Positions 53,397-61,998 are shown, counted from the first letter of the stretch. The stretch is 64,000 nt of DNA from Gracilibacillus massiliensis (GCF_001458115.1 NZ_CZRP01000013.1:1116001-1180000), one strand, 5' to 3'. Translations and numbers: made by a program. Notes: generated by a model from the letters alone, not told the origin.

Positions 53397-54149
53397 TTAA
53401 CTTTCCTTCTTTTGCGAGTGGACTTCTGACCATGCAGGCAAAAACCCTGCACGAAAAGCGATATTTTTAGAGATATCATGTGACTCCACTGTCCCGTAAA
53501 AAGGGACCTTACCTCGTTTTAGGATCTCTTGCTTTAATAACGCGGTAAGGTTCGCACCAACACCTTTTCCTCGATATCCTGGAATCACGTCTATACCAAT
53601 TTGCCACATTGTTTTACTATCTGCACTCGCTCCAGCCATCCCCATAATTCGGTCACCCTCAAAAGCTGCAACTGCTAGCATATCAGGATGGTTTTCTTCA
53701 AATGCCAAGGCTTCATTAAACCTGTCGTCATTTTTAAATTGATGGATATCCTGGTGCTCATACCATTTGATATCAAATAAGGGTGTAAAGAACTGTGCCT
53801 TAGCATCAGGAATATAGTAATGATGAATATCGGCAATTTCGTGTCCAAAATCATTTAATTTTTTATCAATGAATCGAAGCTTCGGATACTCGAAAAGCCA
53901 GCTCGCATCTTCTTTTTTAAGATTTTCCTCTACCCAAGGAAGTAACTGTTCATCAGTCGTAATAATCGCCTTACCACGATAGCATACTATTTTCAGTTGA
54001 CATCCATCATAACTGTATAGACGTCTTCCATTTAATAAGTTGTTCTTAGTAATAGTATTCCCCTTTTTTGCAAAATCGGTAATAACGCAATTATAATCCA
54101 ATGCTAACTGTTTTTGTGTTATTTTTATCAATTCATTTTGCGTATACAT
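53397..54149 (-). CDS. GNAT-family N-acetyltransferase
   Basis: A 250-residue protein whose C-terminal half has a GNAT fold: MLAVAAFEGDRIMGMAGAS, then the acetyl-CoA loop DVIPGYRGKGVGANLTALL near residue 200 and NIAFRAGFLPAW. The N-terminal 100 residues are of another type and resemble the GNAT proteins annotated as acetyltransferases of unknown substrate in Bacilli. It lies 30 bp after the monooxygenase-like gene, with which it is probably cotranscribed. Confidence 0.82.
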   Translation of the reverse strand: MYTQNELIKITQKQLALDYNCVITDFAKKGNTITKNNLLNGRRLYSYDGCQLKIVCYRGKAIITTDEQLLPWVEENLKKEDASWLFEYPKLRFIDKKLNDFGHEIADIHHYYIPDAKAQFFTPLFDIKWYEHQDIHQFKNDDRFNEALAFEENHPDMLAVAAFEGDRIMGMAGASADSKTMWQIGIDVIPGYRGKGVGANLTALLKQEILKRGKVPFYGTVESHDISKNIAFRAGFLPAWSEVHSQKKES

Positions 54150-54179
54150 CTCTTTTCTCTCTCCTCTTAATAAGTTAAG

Positions 54180-54467
54180 TTAGATAGTCTCAAAATGCTC
54201 GACAGTTGGAAAAGGATCATAATAATGATGAAGTATTTTTTTCCATTCCTGATATTCTTCGGACTTCCTAAACCCAATCGTGTGATCCTCCAACGTTTCC
54301 CAGCGGACGATCAACAAGTATTTTCCCTTCACTTCTAAACACCGTTGCAATTCATGAGAGATATACCCTTTCATGGAAGAGATTATAGTTGATGCTTGTT
54401 TAAATGCCTGTTCATATTCTTCTTCCATCCCTTGTTTCACTTGTAGCAACACAGCTTCTGTTATCAC
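54180..54467 (-). CDS. Antibiotic biosynthesis monooxygenase (ABM) domain protein
   Basis: A 95-residue single-domain ABM protein with a ferredoxin-like fold: MITEAVLLQVKQGMEEEYEQAF, GYISHELQRCLEVKGKYLLIVRWETLEDHTIGFRKSEEYQEW. Such proteins are small cofactor-independent oxygenases or heme-degradation relatives; most are of unknown function. It is upstream of the GNAT gene with its own start after GGAGTG. Confidence 0.85.
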   Translation of the reverse strand: MITEAVLLQVKQGMEEEYEQAFKQASTIISSMKGYISHELQRCLEVKGKYLLIVRWETLEDHTIGFRKSEEYQEWKKILHHYYDPFPTVEHFETI

Positions 54468-54637
54468 TTTCTCACTCCTTTATATACTCGTCGCCGTTCT
54501 TCGTAAAACGGCGCTAAAGAAATCAGCAATTCGTCTACAAACTTCATTAAGTGCTTTATTGAATTTTTTAACTTTTATACCATCCGTTTTCTCTTACTAG
54601 TATTAACGACCTTTCGAGGAGAAAAGTTTCACAATAA

Positions 54638-54668
54638 GTAAAAAGCGCTCAGCAAAATACTGAGCGCT
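54638..54668 (-). terminator. Terminator of the uxaC gene
   Basis: The stem AGCGCTCAG / CTGAGCGCT with an 8-base loop lies directly after the uxaC stop and is followed by TTTTTACTT on the minus strand. Confidence 0.88.
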
Positions 54669-54673
54669 CATCA

Positions 54674-56074
54674 TTAAAAATCAAAATATGCTTTTGCATT
54701 AGAGTAAGAGATGTCTTTAACAATCTTACCTAGTGTTTCCTCATCATTAGGATACTCACCATTTTCCACCCATTCACCGATTAAATTACACATGATGCGT
54801 CGGAAATATTCGTGACGGGTATAGGATAAAAAGCTTCTAGAATCTGTGAGCATTCCGATAAAGCGACTAAATACACCGATATCTGCTAAGGTTTCCATTT
54901 GGTTGATCATTCCTAATTTGGTATCGTTAAACCACCATGCCGTACCAAATTGCATTTTACCAGGAACGCCACCGCCTTGGAAACTGCCTATTATAGTAGC
55001 AATTGTTACATTGTCTCGTGGATTTAATGAATAAAGTATCGTCTTAGGCAATGCATCTGCACGGTCCAATGAATCTAACAATTTGACTAAAGGCTTAGCG
55101 ATTAAATCATCATTCATCGAGTCAAAGCCAGTGTCTGGACCTAATTGATTGAACATTCGTCCATTATTATTACGATGGGCATTGATATGATATTGCATCG
55201 CCCAGCCTTTTTCATGATATTTTTTCCCTAAAAAGGTAAGCGTAAATGACTTGTATTTCTTCTCTTCTTCGATCGTTACTTTTTCGCCATTTAATGCCTT
55301 TTTGAAAATGGCTGCCACTTCTTCCTCTGTTGCTTCCTCATACATCATGCTATCAAGCGCATGATCCGATACGCGTCCACCTATCTCGTGAAAGAAATCG
55401 ATTCGATTAGCTAGTGCTTCTAATAACGATTGATAAGAATCGATCGTTATTCCTGAAGCATCTGACAACTTATTCACCCAGTCATTGAATCCATCTCGAT
55501 TGATTTCTAATCCTTTATCAGGACGAAAACTTGGTAAGACTTTTACATCAAACTCTGTATCTGCTTTTAGTTTTTTATGATATTCCAGAGAGTCGACCGG
55601 ATCATCTGTTGTACAGACTACTTCTACACCTGATTTGACGATGAAATCGCGTACATTCCATTCCCCGCTATTTAATAGGATATTTACTTTTTCCCAGATG
55701 GCTGGTGCTGTATCTTCATTTAATGGCTCTTCCACACCAAAGTAGCGCTTTAACTCCAAGTGTGTCCAATGATAAAGTGGATTGCCAATCAATTGTGGAA
55801 CAGTTTTAGACCATGCGAGAAACTTATCATAGTCACTGGCATCTCCAGTAACATATTTCTCCTCAACGCCATTCGCTCTCATCGCTCTCCATTTATAATG
55901 ATCACCATATAGCCAAACCTTTGTAATATTTTCAAACTGTGTATTTTCATAGATCTCCTGTGGGCTTAAGTGACAGTGGTAATCGATAATTGGTAAGTCT
56001 TTTGCATAATCATGGTATAACTTCTCTGCAGTTTTGTTATTTAGTACAAAATTATCATCCATAAATCCCTTCAT
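54674..56074 (-). CDS. uxaC: Glucuronate (uronate) isomerase
   Basis: A 466-residue UxaC amidohydrolase-fold isomerase of full length. It converts D-glucuronate to fructuronate and D-galacturonate to tagaturonate. Motifs include PIIDYHCHLSPQEIYEN near residue 28, WLYGDHYKWRAMRANG, CTTDDPVDSLEYH and GWAMQYHINAHRNNN. The ATG at 56074 follows GGGG; its MKGFMDDNF start aligns with the MEPFMGKNF start of B. subtilis UxaC. It is downstream of uxaE, separated by array II. Confidence 0.94.
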   Translation of the reverse strand: MKGFMDDNFVLNNKTAEKLYHDYAKDLPIIDYHCHLSPQEIYENTQFENITKVWLYGDHYKWRAMRANGVEEKYVTGDASDYDKFLAWSKTVPQLIGNPLYHWTHLELKRYFGVEEPLNEDTAPAIWEKVNILLNSGEWNVRDFIVKSGVEVVCTTDDPVDSLEYHKKLKADTEFDVKVLPSFRPDKGLEINRDGFNDWVNKLSDASGITIDSYQSLLEALANRIDFFHEIGGRVSDHALDSMMYEEATEEEVAAIFKKALNGEKVTIEEEKKYKSFTLTFLGKKYHEKGWAMQYHINAHRNNNGRMFNQLGPDTGFDSMNDDLIAKPLVKLLDSLDRADALPKTILYSLNPRDNVTIATIIGSFQGGGVPGKMQFGTAWWFNDTKLGMINQMETLADIGVFSRFIGMLTDSRSFLSYTRHEYFRRIMCNLIGEWVENGEYPNDEETLGKIVKDISYSNAKAYFDF

Positions 56075-56158
56075 TATATCCCCACTTTCATTAAATTTAA
56101 TTATTAAAAAGCATACGTTACTTCACAATTTTGAACCAATGACGATTATAAGTTTCCT

Positions 56159-56315
56159 CTTCACGGGAATCTACACACGCTTAATGGGAATTCAGTCTCT
56201 CTTCACTGGAATTCTCTTGTTCTTGACGGGAATTGTATTCTACTTCACGGGAAAAAAGCATATTACCCGTCTAGCGGACAATAATTCCCGTCAACAGCAA
56301 TGCAATTCCCGTGAA
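56159..56315. repeat. 21-bp-periodic inverted repeat array II (5 + 3 cores)
   Basis: Five CTTNACGGGAATT-like units start at 56159, 56180, 56201, 56222 and 56243, exactly 21 bp apart, followed by three inverted CCCGT cores at 56266, 56287 and 56308, also 21 bp apart. The step from last direct to first inverted core is 19 bp, as in array I. The third direct unit carries ACTGG and the second ATGGG. It lies between uxaE and uxaC. Confidence 0.85.
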
Positions 56316-56348
56316 AATAACTATAGGAAATTTATTTATCACATATTA

Positions 56349-57842
56349 TTACAATCCTAACAAATCCAGATGTCTACCAATATGTTTTACCAAAGATGCT
56401 CTGTATGCATCTTCGTTGTTCATTAAGGTTGTGAAGAATTCGGTACGGAATAGATCTGAACCAGATTCACTGCTTTTCGCTGTTAATAAAATACCATACG
56501 TAACATGGAACAATTGACGTGAAGCATCATGATCCATATAGCTTGGTAAATCAGCATCAGCTGTTTCTGCAAGAGGTGCGACACTATTCAGGTCAGGTGT
56601 TACATGGTAATATTTCAATGTTTCCTCAAAATGCTCCTCTGCATACATATGCATGCGGCGGTAAAGATCTGGATTGACTTGCGCAATTACTCGAATAGCT
56701 TCTAACCAGTTTGTTCCTGCTGTTTTAATGTGTAATAAACCTTCTGTGTATTTACCGATAATAGGGAAGACACTGAATTTGTCGCTACCAGAGTGAATAC
56801 TTAATTTATAGCCAAAGTATTTTGCTATCTCTGCATGTTCATGTAACTCTTTTTCAAATTGATTAATGTCACCAATGTAATCAATCCCTTTTTGGAATTC
56901 ACCACAGAATCTTGGAGCCAAACTTTGAACGGTGACACCTCTTCTGCGTAATTCTTCTGCTACAAAAAAGTGTGCTTCTGGAGCAGTCACCGTTTCTGTT
57001 TCATCAATGGAAATCTCAAAATCTATTGCTCTATCTGCTTTCGCAATATATTCCGTATATACGTGTTCCATAAAATCTATCGCTTCACCATAAACCAATA
57101 CATTTTTATGAAGATTTGCCTCATCATAGCTAATTTCTAATCCCTGAACTTCAAAAGATTTATTTAAATAATGATTCTTATAATATTCTTTTCGATCTAC
57201 TGGAAGACTAGCAAACTCTTTATGAATATCATCTGTTGTTGCTCCTTCAATATCATTGCGAATCTGTTCAGAGCAATCCAATGTAAGAAACGAAAAACCA
57301 AGACCTAATGCATATTCAATATCCTTTTCTAACTTAATATGATCAGCATCGGCGCCATAACCATCTTTATACCCTTCCTGGAACACTGCAAAAGTGGCAG
57401 CGTCTAATATATCTGTCATCGTTCTATTTAATAATGTTAGTTCACGAATACTTTGCTGTGCTAAAATCGGCTTCACTTTTCTGTTCTTTACCGTTTCAAT
57501 ATGTCCTGGTGAAGCTACACCTAAACGATCCCCCAGACCCATTGTTGCAATCTCTGTACCAAATGCCTGTGGCTTCGTATATTCAAAGTGTTTATTCAAT
57601 ACTTTGCTGTTATGATGTGTTAACGCACAAACTTTTCCGTCTCCAACACTTTCTCCTTCTAGCTCATTATAAAGCGGACCATTTCCTGCTACGACTAAAT
57701 ACTTTTCTGTTCCCGATTTAGTCATAATGATGTTTGATCCCTCGATTTTCTCGAAAGAACTTTCATAAATAGTGACATTATCCGTCGGCTGTGGTAATTT
57801 TCCTGTTACTAACTCTGCTACTACTCCCTGAAATTGCTCCAT
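56349..57842 (-). CDS. uxaE: Tagaturonate epimerase
   Basis: A 497-residue protein matching the UxaE family. It epimerises D-tagaturonate to D-fructuronate, replacing the UxaB reductase route. Recognised features are FQGVVAELVTGKLPQ, GLGDRLGVASPGHI, DHIKLEKDIEYALGLGFSFLTLDCSEQI and YKLSIHSGSDKFSVFPIIGKYT. The ATG at 57842 follows AAAGGAG by eight bases; an in-frame GTG three codons upstream overlaps that site. It is divergent from a LacI gene with a shared operator, and upstream of uxaC. Confidence 0.85.
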   Translation of the reverse strand: MEQFQGVVAELVTGKLPQPTDNVTIYESSFEKIEGSNIIMTKSGTEKYLVVAGNGPLYNELEGESVGDGKVCALTHHNSKVLNKHFEYTKPQAFGTEIATMGLGDRLGVASPGHIETVKNRKVKPILAQQSIRELTLLNRTMTDILDAATFAVFQEGYKDGYGADADHIKLEKDIEYALGLGFSFLTLDCSEQIRNDIEGATTDDIHKEFASLPVDRKEYYKNHYLNKSFEVQGLEISYDEANLHKNVLVYGEAIDFMEHVYTEYIAKADRAIDFEISIDETETVTAPEAHFFVAEELRRRGVTVQSLAPRFCGEFQKGIDYIGDINQFEKELHEHAEIAKYFGYKLSIHSGSDKFSVFPIIGKYTEGLLHIKTAGTNWLEAIRVIAQVNPDLYRRMHMYAEEHFEETLKYYHVTPDLNSVAPLAETADADLPSYMDHDASRQLFHVTYGILLTAKSSESGSDLFRTEFFTTLMNNEDAYRASLVKHIGRHLDLLGL

Positions 57843-57877
57843 ACTCTCCACTCCTTTGAATTATTTTCCGTTATTAT

Positions 57878-57891
57878 TGTGAACGGTTTCA
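57878..57891. promoter_or_regulatory. CcpA cre site upstream of uxaE
   Basis: TGTGAACGGTTTCA matches the cre consensus TGTNANCGNTNNCA in full. It lies 36 bp upstream of the uxaE start codon in the divergent promoter region, so it can impose catabolite repression on uronate use. Confidence 0.7.
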
Positions 57892-57907
57892 TTTTATTTA
57901 ACAAAAT

Positions 57908-57925
57908 AATAACAACGTTGTTATT
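57908..57925. promoter_or_regulatory. LacI-type operator between uxaE and the LacI gene
   Basis: AATAACAACGTTGTTATT is a perfect 18-bp palindrome with a central CG step, the usual shape of LacI-family operators. It lies midway between the divergent genes and could control both. Confidence 0.65.
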
Positions 57926-57999
57926 TTTATGATATACTATTTAAAAATAGAACACAACAAATATATAATTTTTTTCAAGAAAGAATTAGGTGATGATAG

Positions 58000-58983
58000 A
58001 TGAGTGTGACCATTAAAGATATTGCAAAAGAAGCAAATGTTAGTTATTCAACGGTATCTAAAGCTTTGAATAATAGTCCTTTAGTAAAAGAAATAACGAA
58101 ACAAAAAATATTAAGAGTGGCTAAAGAAATGGGTTATGAACCAAATTTAGCTGCTAAACAATTGGTTCGTAAAAAAACAGAAGTAATTGGTTTACTATGG
58201 CCAACAATAGAAAGAATTGTTTTAGCTACATTGGTCACCAATATCAGTAAAGCATTTGAAACCACACCCTATTCCATGATTTTATCCGTAGATGGTGTTG
58301 AAACAGCAATGGATACCTTTAAAAAGTTCCAAGTTGATGGCATGATTGTCTTTGCTGAATCAAGTCAAATGATTACACAGGATACGATTCCATTTGTTGC
58401 TTATGGTGTTTCAGGAAAAAGTAAAGTCAATTATCCAATTATTGATGCAAATCATGAAAAATCAATGGAGATTGCAGTACAGTATCTTTATGAACTCGGC
58501 CACCGTAATATTGCCTATGTAGGATTAACGGATACCGATGATGCTTTGCAAAACGAAAAGGTAGAAGGTTATCAAAAAGCGATGAAGCAGTTAAATTTAC
58601 TGACTCAAACTTTTAATACTGATGGCTTGAACTGGTTTGATGGCTATCGTACAGTGGCTGATGTACTTACTAGTAAAAAACGTCCAACAGCGATTATTGG
58701 GGGTAGTTATGATATAAGTGGCGGGGTTCTTCGAGCACTGCAAGAGAAAAACATACAAATCCCTGAAGAAATATCATTAGTTAGCTATGATAATATTCCA
58801 CAAATGGAAACAATGGAAATCCCAATGACATGCATCGGTGTCCCGGTTGATGAATTAGCAGAGGAAATTGTCAATGCTATTATAGAGCGAATTGAATTAG
58901 ATGAGGGTGGGGAAGCAGTTAAAAAATTGACACCTTCTCTAACAGAGCGACAAAGTGCAGGGCCTGTCCCTCAGTATGAATAA
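58000..58983 (+). CDS. LacI-family transcriptional regulator
   Basis: A 327-residue LacI protein. The DNA-binding domain is TIKDIAKEANVSYSTVSKALNN (residues 4-25) with the hinge YEPNLAAKQLVRKK; the sensor domain has DGMIVFAESSQ, GHRNIAYVG and SLVSYDN. It starts 75 bp from a perfect palindrome shared with uxaE and most likely represses uxaE-uxaC, and itself, until a hexuronate intermediate binds. A second role on the Kdu genes downstream is possible. Confidence 0.9.
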   Translation: MSVTIKDIAKEANVSYSTVSKALNNSPLVKEITKQKILRVAKEMGYEPNLAAKQLVRKKTEVIGLLWPTIERIVLATLVTNISKAFETTPYSMILSVDGVETAMDTFKKFQVDGMIVFAESSQMITQDTIPFVAYGVSGKSKVNYPIIDANHEKSMEIAVQYLYELGHRNIAYVGLTDTDDALQNEKVEGYQKAMKQLNLLTQTFNTDGLNWFDGYRTVADVLTSKKRPTAIIGGSYDISGGVLRALQEKNIQIPEEISLVSYDNIPQMETMEIPMTCIGVPVDELAEEIVNAIIERIELDEGGEAVKKLTPSLTERQSAGPVPQYE

Positions 58984-59034
58984 TACGAAACCTATTTCTC
59001 ATAACAATCGTATGGAATATGGGAGGTGGAATTA

Positions 59035-59475
59035 TTGATATTTCGCTCAAAAATGGATCGTACTGTAAAGATTTTTTTAACTGTCGTTATTTTTATTTTG
59101 GCAGGGGTTACCTTAGTACCGATCCTATTCATTTCAAAGGTTCCACTAGAGGCAATCATTATCTTATCGATGACATTCCTATTATCAGTAATACTTATAT
59201 TTTGGCCGTTTTTACAAATTAAGTACATCTTATCTGAACAATATCTGTTAATTATCGGGGGACCTGTTCGAAGTAAAATTCCTTATGAAAATATAACAAA
59301 GATAACGGATAATCACGACATATGGACAGGCTATCGTATATTATCGTCCAAAAATGGCATCGAAATTTTCTACAAGAGTGGATTTTGGGGAAGCATTAAA
59401 ATTTCTCCAGAAAACAAGCAGAAATTTATTAGCGAATTAGTAAAAAGAAATAATAAAATCAAAACAAGACAATGA
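59035..59475 (+). CDS. PH-domain-like membrane protein (YyaB-type)
   Basis: A 146-residue protein with two N-terminal membrane segments (FLTVVIFILAGVTLVPILFI, AIIILSMTFLLSVILIFWPF) and a small C-terminal domain (YILSEQYLLIIGGPVRSKIPYENITKI, GSIKISPENKQKFISELV) of the bacterial PH type. The TTG at 59035 is preferred since GGGAGGTGG lies five bases before it. It starts 52 bp after the LacI gene on the same strand. Function unknown. Confidence 0.75.
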   Translation: MIFRSKMDRTVKIFLTVVIFILAGVTLVPILFISKVPLEAIIILSMTFLLSVILIFWPFLQIKYILSEQYLLIIGGPVRSKIPYENITKITDNHDIWTGYRILSSKNGIEIFYKSGFWGSIKISPENKQKFISELVKRNNKIKTRQ

Positions 59476-59490
59476 AAGATATCTTGTTTT
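59461..59490. terminator. Bidirectional terminator
   Basis: The stem AAAACAAGA / TCTTGTTTT lies between the converging PH-domain and LarC-like genes and overlaps the 3-prime end of the first. Confidence 0.65.
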
Positions 59491-59493
59491 GAT

Positions 59494-59958
59494 TTACTTT
59501 AATTTACGCCACACAGCAGCATATACATCTTTCAACGGTACCTGATGTTTTTCTGCTAATTGCTTACAATCTTCATATTCTGGCGATGACTTGATTACCT
59601 GATTATCTTGCAAGCCCTCTTTAACGGTTATGTTTCCATATTCGGTCTCGATCACTCGTGTTCGTCTTTCCATTCGAAAGACGGTAATCGGATAATAACG
59701 AATACCTAAAGTGGTTGTTTCTGATAAAATAATTTGTTTGATATCTTCAAATTTTGATTGACTGCACAATAATTGCAGTTGAACTGCTGGACGGTTTTTC
59801 TTCATATAAATAGGCGTGTAATATACATCATTTGCACCTGCTTCAAATAATTTATCCATGACAAACCCGAGCCATTCACCTGGCGTATCATCTAAGTTCA
59901 CTTCCACTTTTATCATGTGCTCATCGGTATGTTCCTGATCAGGAGGGTGTGATCTCAT
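59494..59958 (-). CDS. LarC C-terminal domain-like nickel insertion protein
   Basis: A 154-residue protein matching the C-terminal part (LarC2) of LarC, the CTP-dependent enzyme that inserts nickel into the pincer cofactor of lactate racemase: VEVNLDDTPGEWLGFVMDKLFEAGANDVYYTPIYMKKNRPAVQL. In many species LarC is one protein or is split by a programmed frameshift. Here no LarC1 half and no larA, larB or larE genes lie beside it. The ATG follows GAGGTG. It follows ywbE by 13 bp. Confidence 0.8.
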   Translation of the reverse strand: MRSHPPDQEHTDEHMIKVEVNLDDTPGEWLGFVMDKLFEAGANDVYYTPIYMKKNRPAVQLQLLCSQSKFEDIKQIILSETTTLGIRYYPITVFRMERRTRVIETEYGNITVKEGLQDNQVIKSSPEYEDCKQLAEKHQVPLKDVYAAVWRKLK

Positions 59959-59971
59959 TACATCACCTCAT

Positions 59972-60166
59972 TTAGTCTATTATTTCTTTTACTCTGCCAA
60001 CTGTACCATCTTCTAATTTAACTTTTATTCCGTGGGGATGTGTTGCAGAGTTGGTAAGTAGCTTTGATACAGTGCCTTCGGTTAATTTGCCAGAGCGTTG
60101 ATCCTGCTTTTGGACCACCCTTACTTTTGCACCTATTGTAATGTTATCTCTTTTTGTACCATTCAT
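59972..60166 (-). CDS. ywbE: YwbE-family protein (DUF2196)
   Basis: A 64-residue protein matching B. subtilis YwbE along its length: ITIGAKVRVVQKQDQRSGKLTEGTVSKLLTNSATHPHGIKVKLEDGTVGRVKEII. The fold is probably a small beta-barrel (KOW/SH3-like). Function unknown. It precedes the LarC-like gene in a probable two-gene unit. Confidence 0.88.
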   Translation of the reverse strand: MNGTKRDNITIGAKVRVVQKQDQRSGKLTEGTVSKLLTNSATHPHGIKVKLEDGTVGRVKEIID

Positions 60167-60232
60167 GTTGTAACTCCTTTATGTTTTTGTCTATTATAAC
60201 AAAATTGACAAAAGAAGCGAATGACTTCATGA

Positions 60233-61081
60233 TCAATCATTCACTTTCTGATATTGCTCATTTAAATAATCTATACTATCATCGATGAACGGTTCCTTTG
60301 TATTCTCTAGCAACACTTCAATAAATGGCTTATGCTTTTTTAACCATGTAAAAAGTAGATCGTATCGCAGAAGACCTTTTCCTACTGGCACCATCTTAAT
60401 CCAATTATCTTCGATGACAAAATCTTTCGCATGGATAGCTACAATCCGATCACCAAATAATTGAAATGATTCTTGTAATACTTCTTCCTGATTCTGATAG
60501 TTTTCCATCGACATAAAATTAGCCGGATCAAAGATAACTTGTAGATGATTGGAATTGACTTCATCTAATAACCGCTTCATCTTCTCGGGTGTATGGATCG
60601 GATGATTAATACCACCTTCTATTCCAACAATTATTCCCCACTTCTCTGCTTCAGCAGTTAATTCCCGAACACTGTCAACAACTTTCCAAAAGGCTTCGTC
60701 AGTAAAATTATTCTCTGTGTATCCCATTTTTTCATTTACGTTTCCAGTTTCTGATCCGACAATACTACAGCCAAAATCTCTGGCAAAACGGATATGTTCT
60801 TTAAATCTATCGAGTAATCGCTTACGTTTCTCTTGATCGGGATGAATCATATTAATATAACATCCTATTACAGCAATATCTACCTGATTTTGTCTAAAAG
60901 CATTCCTAATATATTTAGCAAATCCTGGACTTAACGAGCCCGTATTGGTTGGGATCGTTGGAAAAGATTTCGCTAGTGCTAGTTGAGCAACTCCTAATCC
61001 TTTTGCAGCTATTGCCTTTGCTATTTGATTGGGGTCTTGATAATCGATGTCATGACCACGAATTCCTAAGTTCAGCTTCAT
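60233..61081 (-). CDS. Sugar phosphate isomerase/epimerase (xylose isomerase-like TIM barrel)
   Basis: A 282-residue protein of the AP endonuclease family 2 fold. Likely metal-ligand segments are GIEGGINHPIHTPEKM, LQVIFDPANFMSM and IVAIHAKDFV, ending with EVLLENTKEPF. Relatives isomerise or epimerise keto sugars or act on inositol derivatives. It follows kduD by 123 bp on the same strand, with a repeat array between, so a role with uronates or their products is plausible but unproven. Confidence 0.82.
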   Translation of the reverse strand: MKLNLGIRGHDIDYQDPNQIAKAIAAKGLGVAQLALAKSFPTIPTNTGSLSPGFAKYIRNAFRQNQVDIAVIGCYINMIHPDQEKRKRLLDRFKEHIRFARDFGCSIVGSETGNVNEKMGYTENNFTDEAFWKVVDSVRELTAEAEKWGIIVGIEGGINHPIHTPEKMKRLLDEVNSNHLQVIFDPANFMSMENYQNQEEVLQESFQLFGDRIVAIHAKDFVIEDNWIKMVPVGKGLLRYDLLFTWLKKHKPFIEVLLENTKEPFIDDSIDYLNEQYQKVND

Positions 61082-61100
61082 ATTACACCAGCTCCTTTTT

Positions 61101-61152
61101 TCCGGGCACTTTTCATGGTTTTTCGGGCACTTCCAATCACTTTCCGGGCACT
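61101..61152. repeat. 21-bp-periodic direct array III (variant core)
   Basis: Three CGGGCACTT cores start at 61103, 61124 and 61145, exactly 21 bp apart, with looser spacers (TTTCATGGT, CCAATCACT, TCATGATTA). No inverted partner is seen. The period equals that of arrays I and II but the core differs. It lies between kduD and the isomerase gene. Confidence 0.7.
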
Positions 61153-61168
61153 TTCATGATTATATAGA

Positions 61169-61198
61169 AATGACTAGCTTCTGATAAAGCTAGTCATT
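61169..61198 (-). terminator. Stem-loop after kduD
   Basis: The stem AATGACTAGCTT / AAGCTAGTCATT lies about six bases after the kduD stop. It lacks a long T-run, so termination may be partial. Confidence 0.65.
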
Positions 61199-61203
61199 TA
61201 CAC

Positions 61204-61986
61204 TTATCTTGCCAGCCAGCCTCCATCGACAGCAAGCACATGGCCGTTCATATAATCCGAGGCTTTGCTTGCTAAGTAAACAACGGTGCCCATTAAATCA
61301 CTTGGATCTGCCCAGTAACCTGCAGGGATGCGCGATAAAATTTCTGCATTTCTTTTCTCATCTTCTCGAATAGGGGCAGTATTTTTTGTGGCAAAATATC
61401 CTGGTGCAATTGCATTTACTTGAACACCGTGTTCTGCCAATTCGTTGGCAAATGATTTGGTTAAACCTGCGACAGCATGCTTGCTTGCGGTATACGGTGG
61501 AATGAATTTACCACCTTGAAAAGAAAGCATCGAGGCTATATTAATAATTTTTCCCATTTTTTGTCCAACCATCACTTTGGCAGCTGCCTGACTTAATAAA
61601 TAGACCGCATCTAAATTTAAAGTCAATACCTCATCCCAATCTTCATCCTTATATTCTAATATCGAATTTCTACGAATTGTACCGGCATTATTGACTAGAA
61701 TATCTACAGAACCAAACTTCTCAACACATGCAGGGACGATTCTTTGAAGTTGGTCACGATCCGTTAAATCTGCCTGATAGAATTCCACTTTAGCTTCCAC
61801 ATCTCGTAAAAGTGCATTGGTTTCTTCCCAATTGTTGCCGTGCGTTACGACAAATACATTGGCTCCAGCTTTCGCAAGTGCAACGGTATAGGCTTGACCT
61901 AATCCTGTATTCCCTCCCGTAATAATCGCATTTTTTCCTTTTAGAGAAAAATAATCTAATGAAAAATCTTGTAATTCTTCACCCAT
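61204..61986 (-). CDS. kduD: 2-deoxy-D-gluconate 3-dehydrogenase (KduD)
   Basis: A 260-residue classical SDR. The cofactor loop GGNTGLG is at 24-30, LVNNAG at 97-102, and the catalytic Ser152, Tyr165 and Lys169 are present (YTASK). KduD reduces 2,5-diketo-3-deoxygluconate (DKII) to 2-keto-3-deoxygluconate in the pectin/unsaturated-uronate route. It lies 12 bp after kduI, in the same operon, which supports the specific call over a generic SDR. Start after GGAGG. Confidence 0.92.
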   Translation of the reverse strand: MGEELQDFSLDYFSLKGKNAIITGGNTGLGQAYTVALAKAGANVFVVTHGNNWEETNALLRDVEAKVEFYQADLTDRDQLQRIVPACVEKFGSVDILVNNAGTIRRNSILEYKDEDWDEVLTLNLDAVYLLSQAAAKVMVGQKMGKIINIASMLSFQGGKFIPPYTASKHAVAGLTKSFANELAEHGVQVNAIAPGYFATKNTAPIREDEKRNAEILSRIPAGYWADPSDLMGTVVYLASKASDYMNGHVLAVDGGWLAR

Positions 61987-61998
61987 AAAACATCCTCC

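Noticed and set aside
56159-56315. Possible CRISPR array
   Set aside because: Same reasons as for array I: period far too short and inverted second half.
59494-59958. Truncated pseudogene of larC
   Set aside because: The frame is intact with a good ribosome binding site and a conserved core, and stand-alone C-terminal forms occur in the family; kept as a gene.
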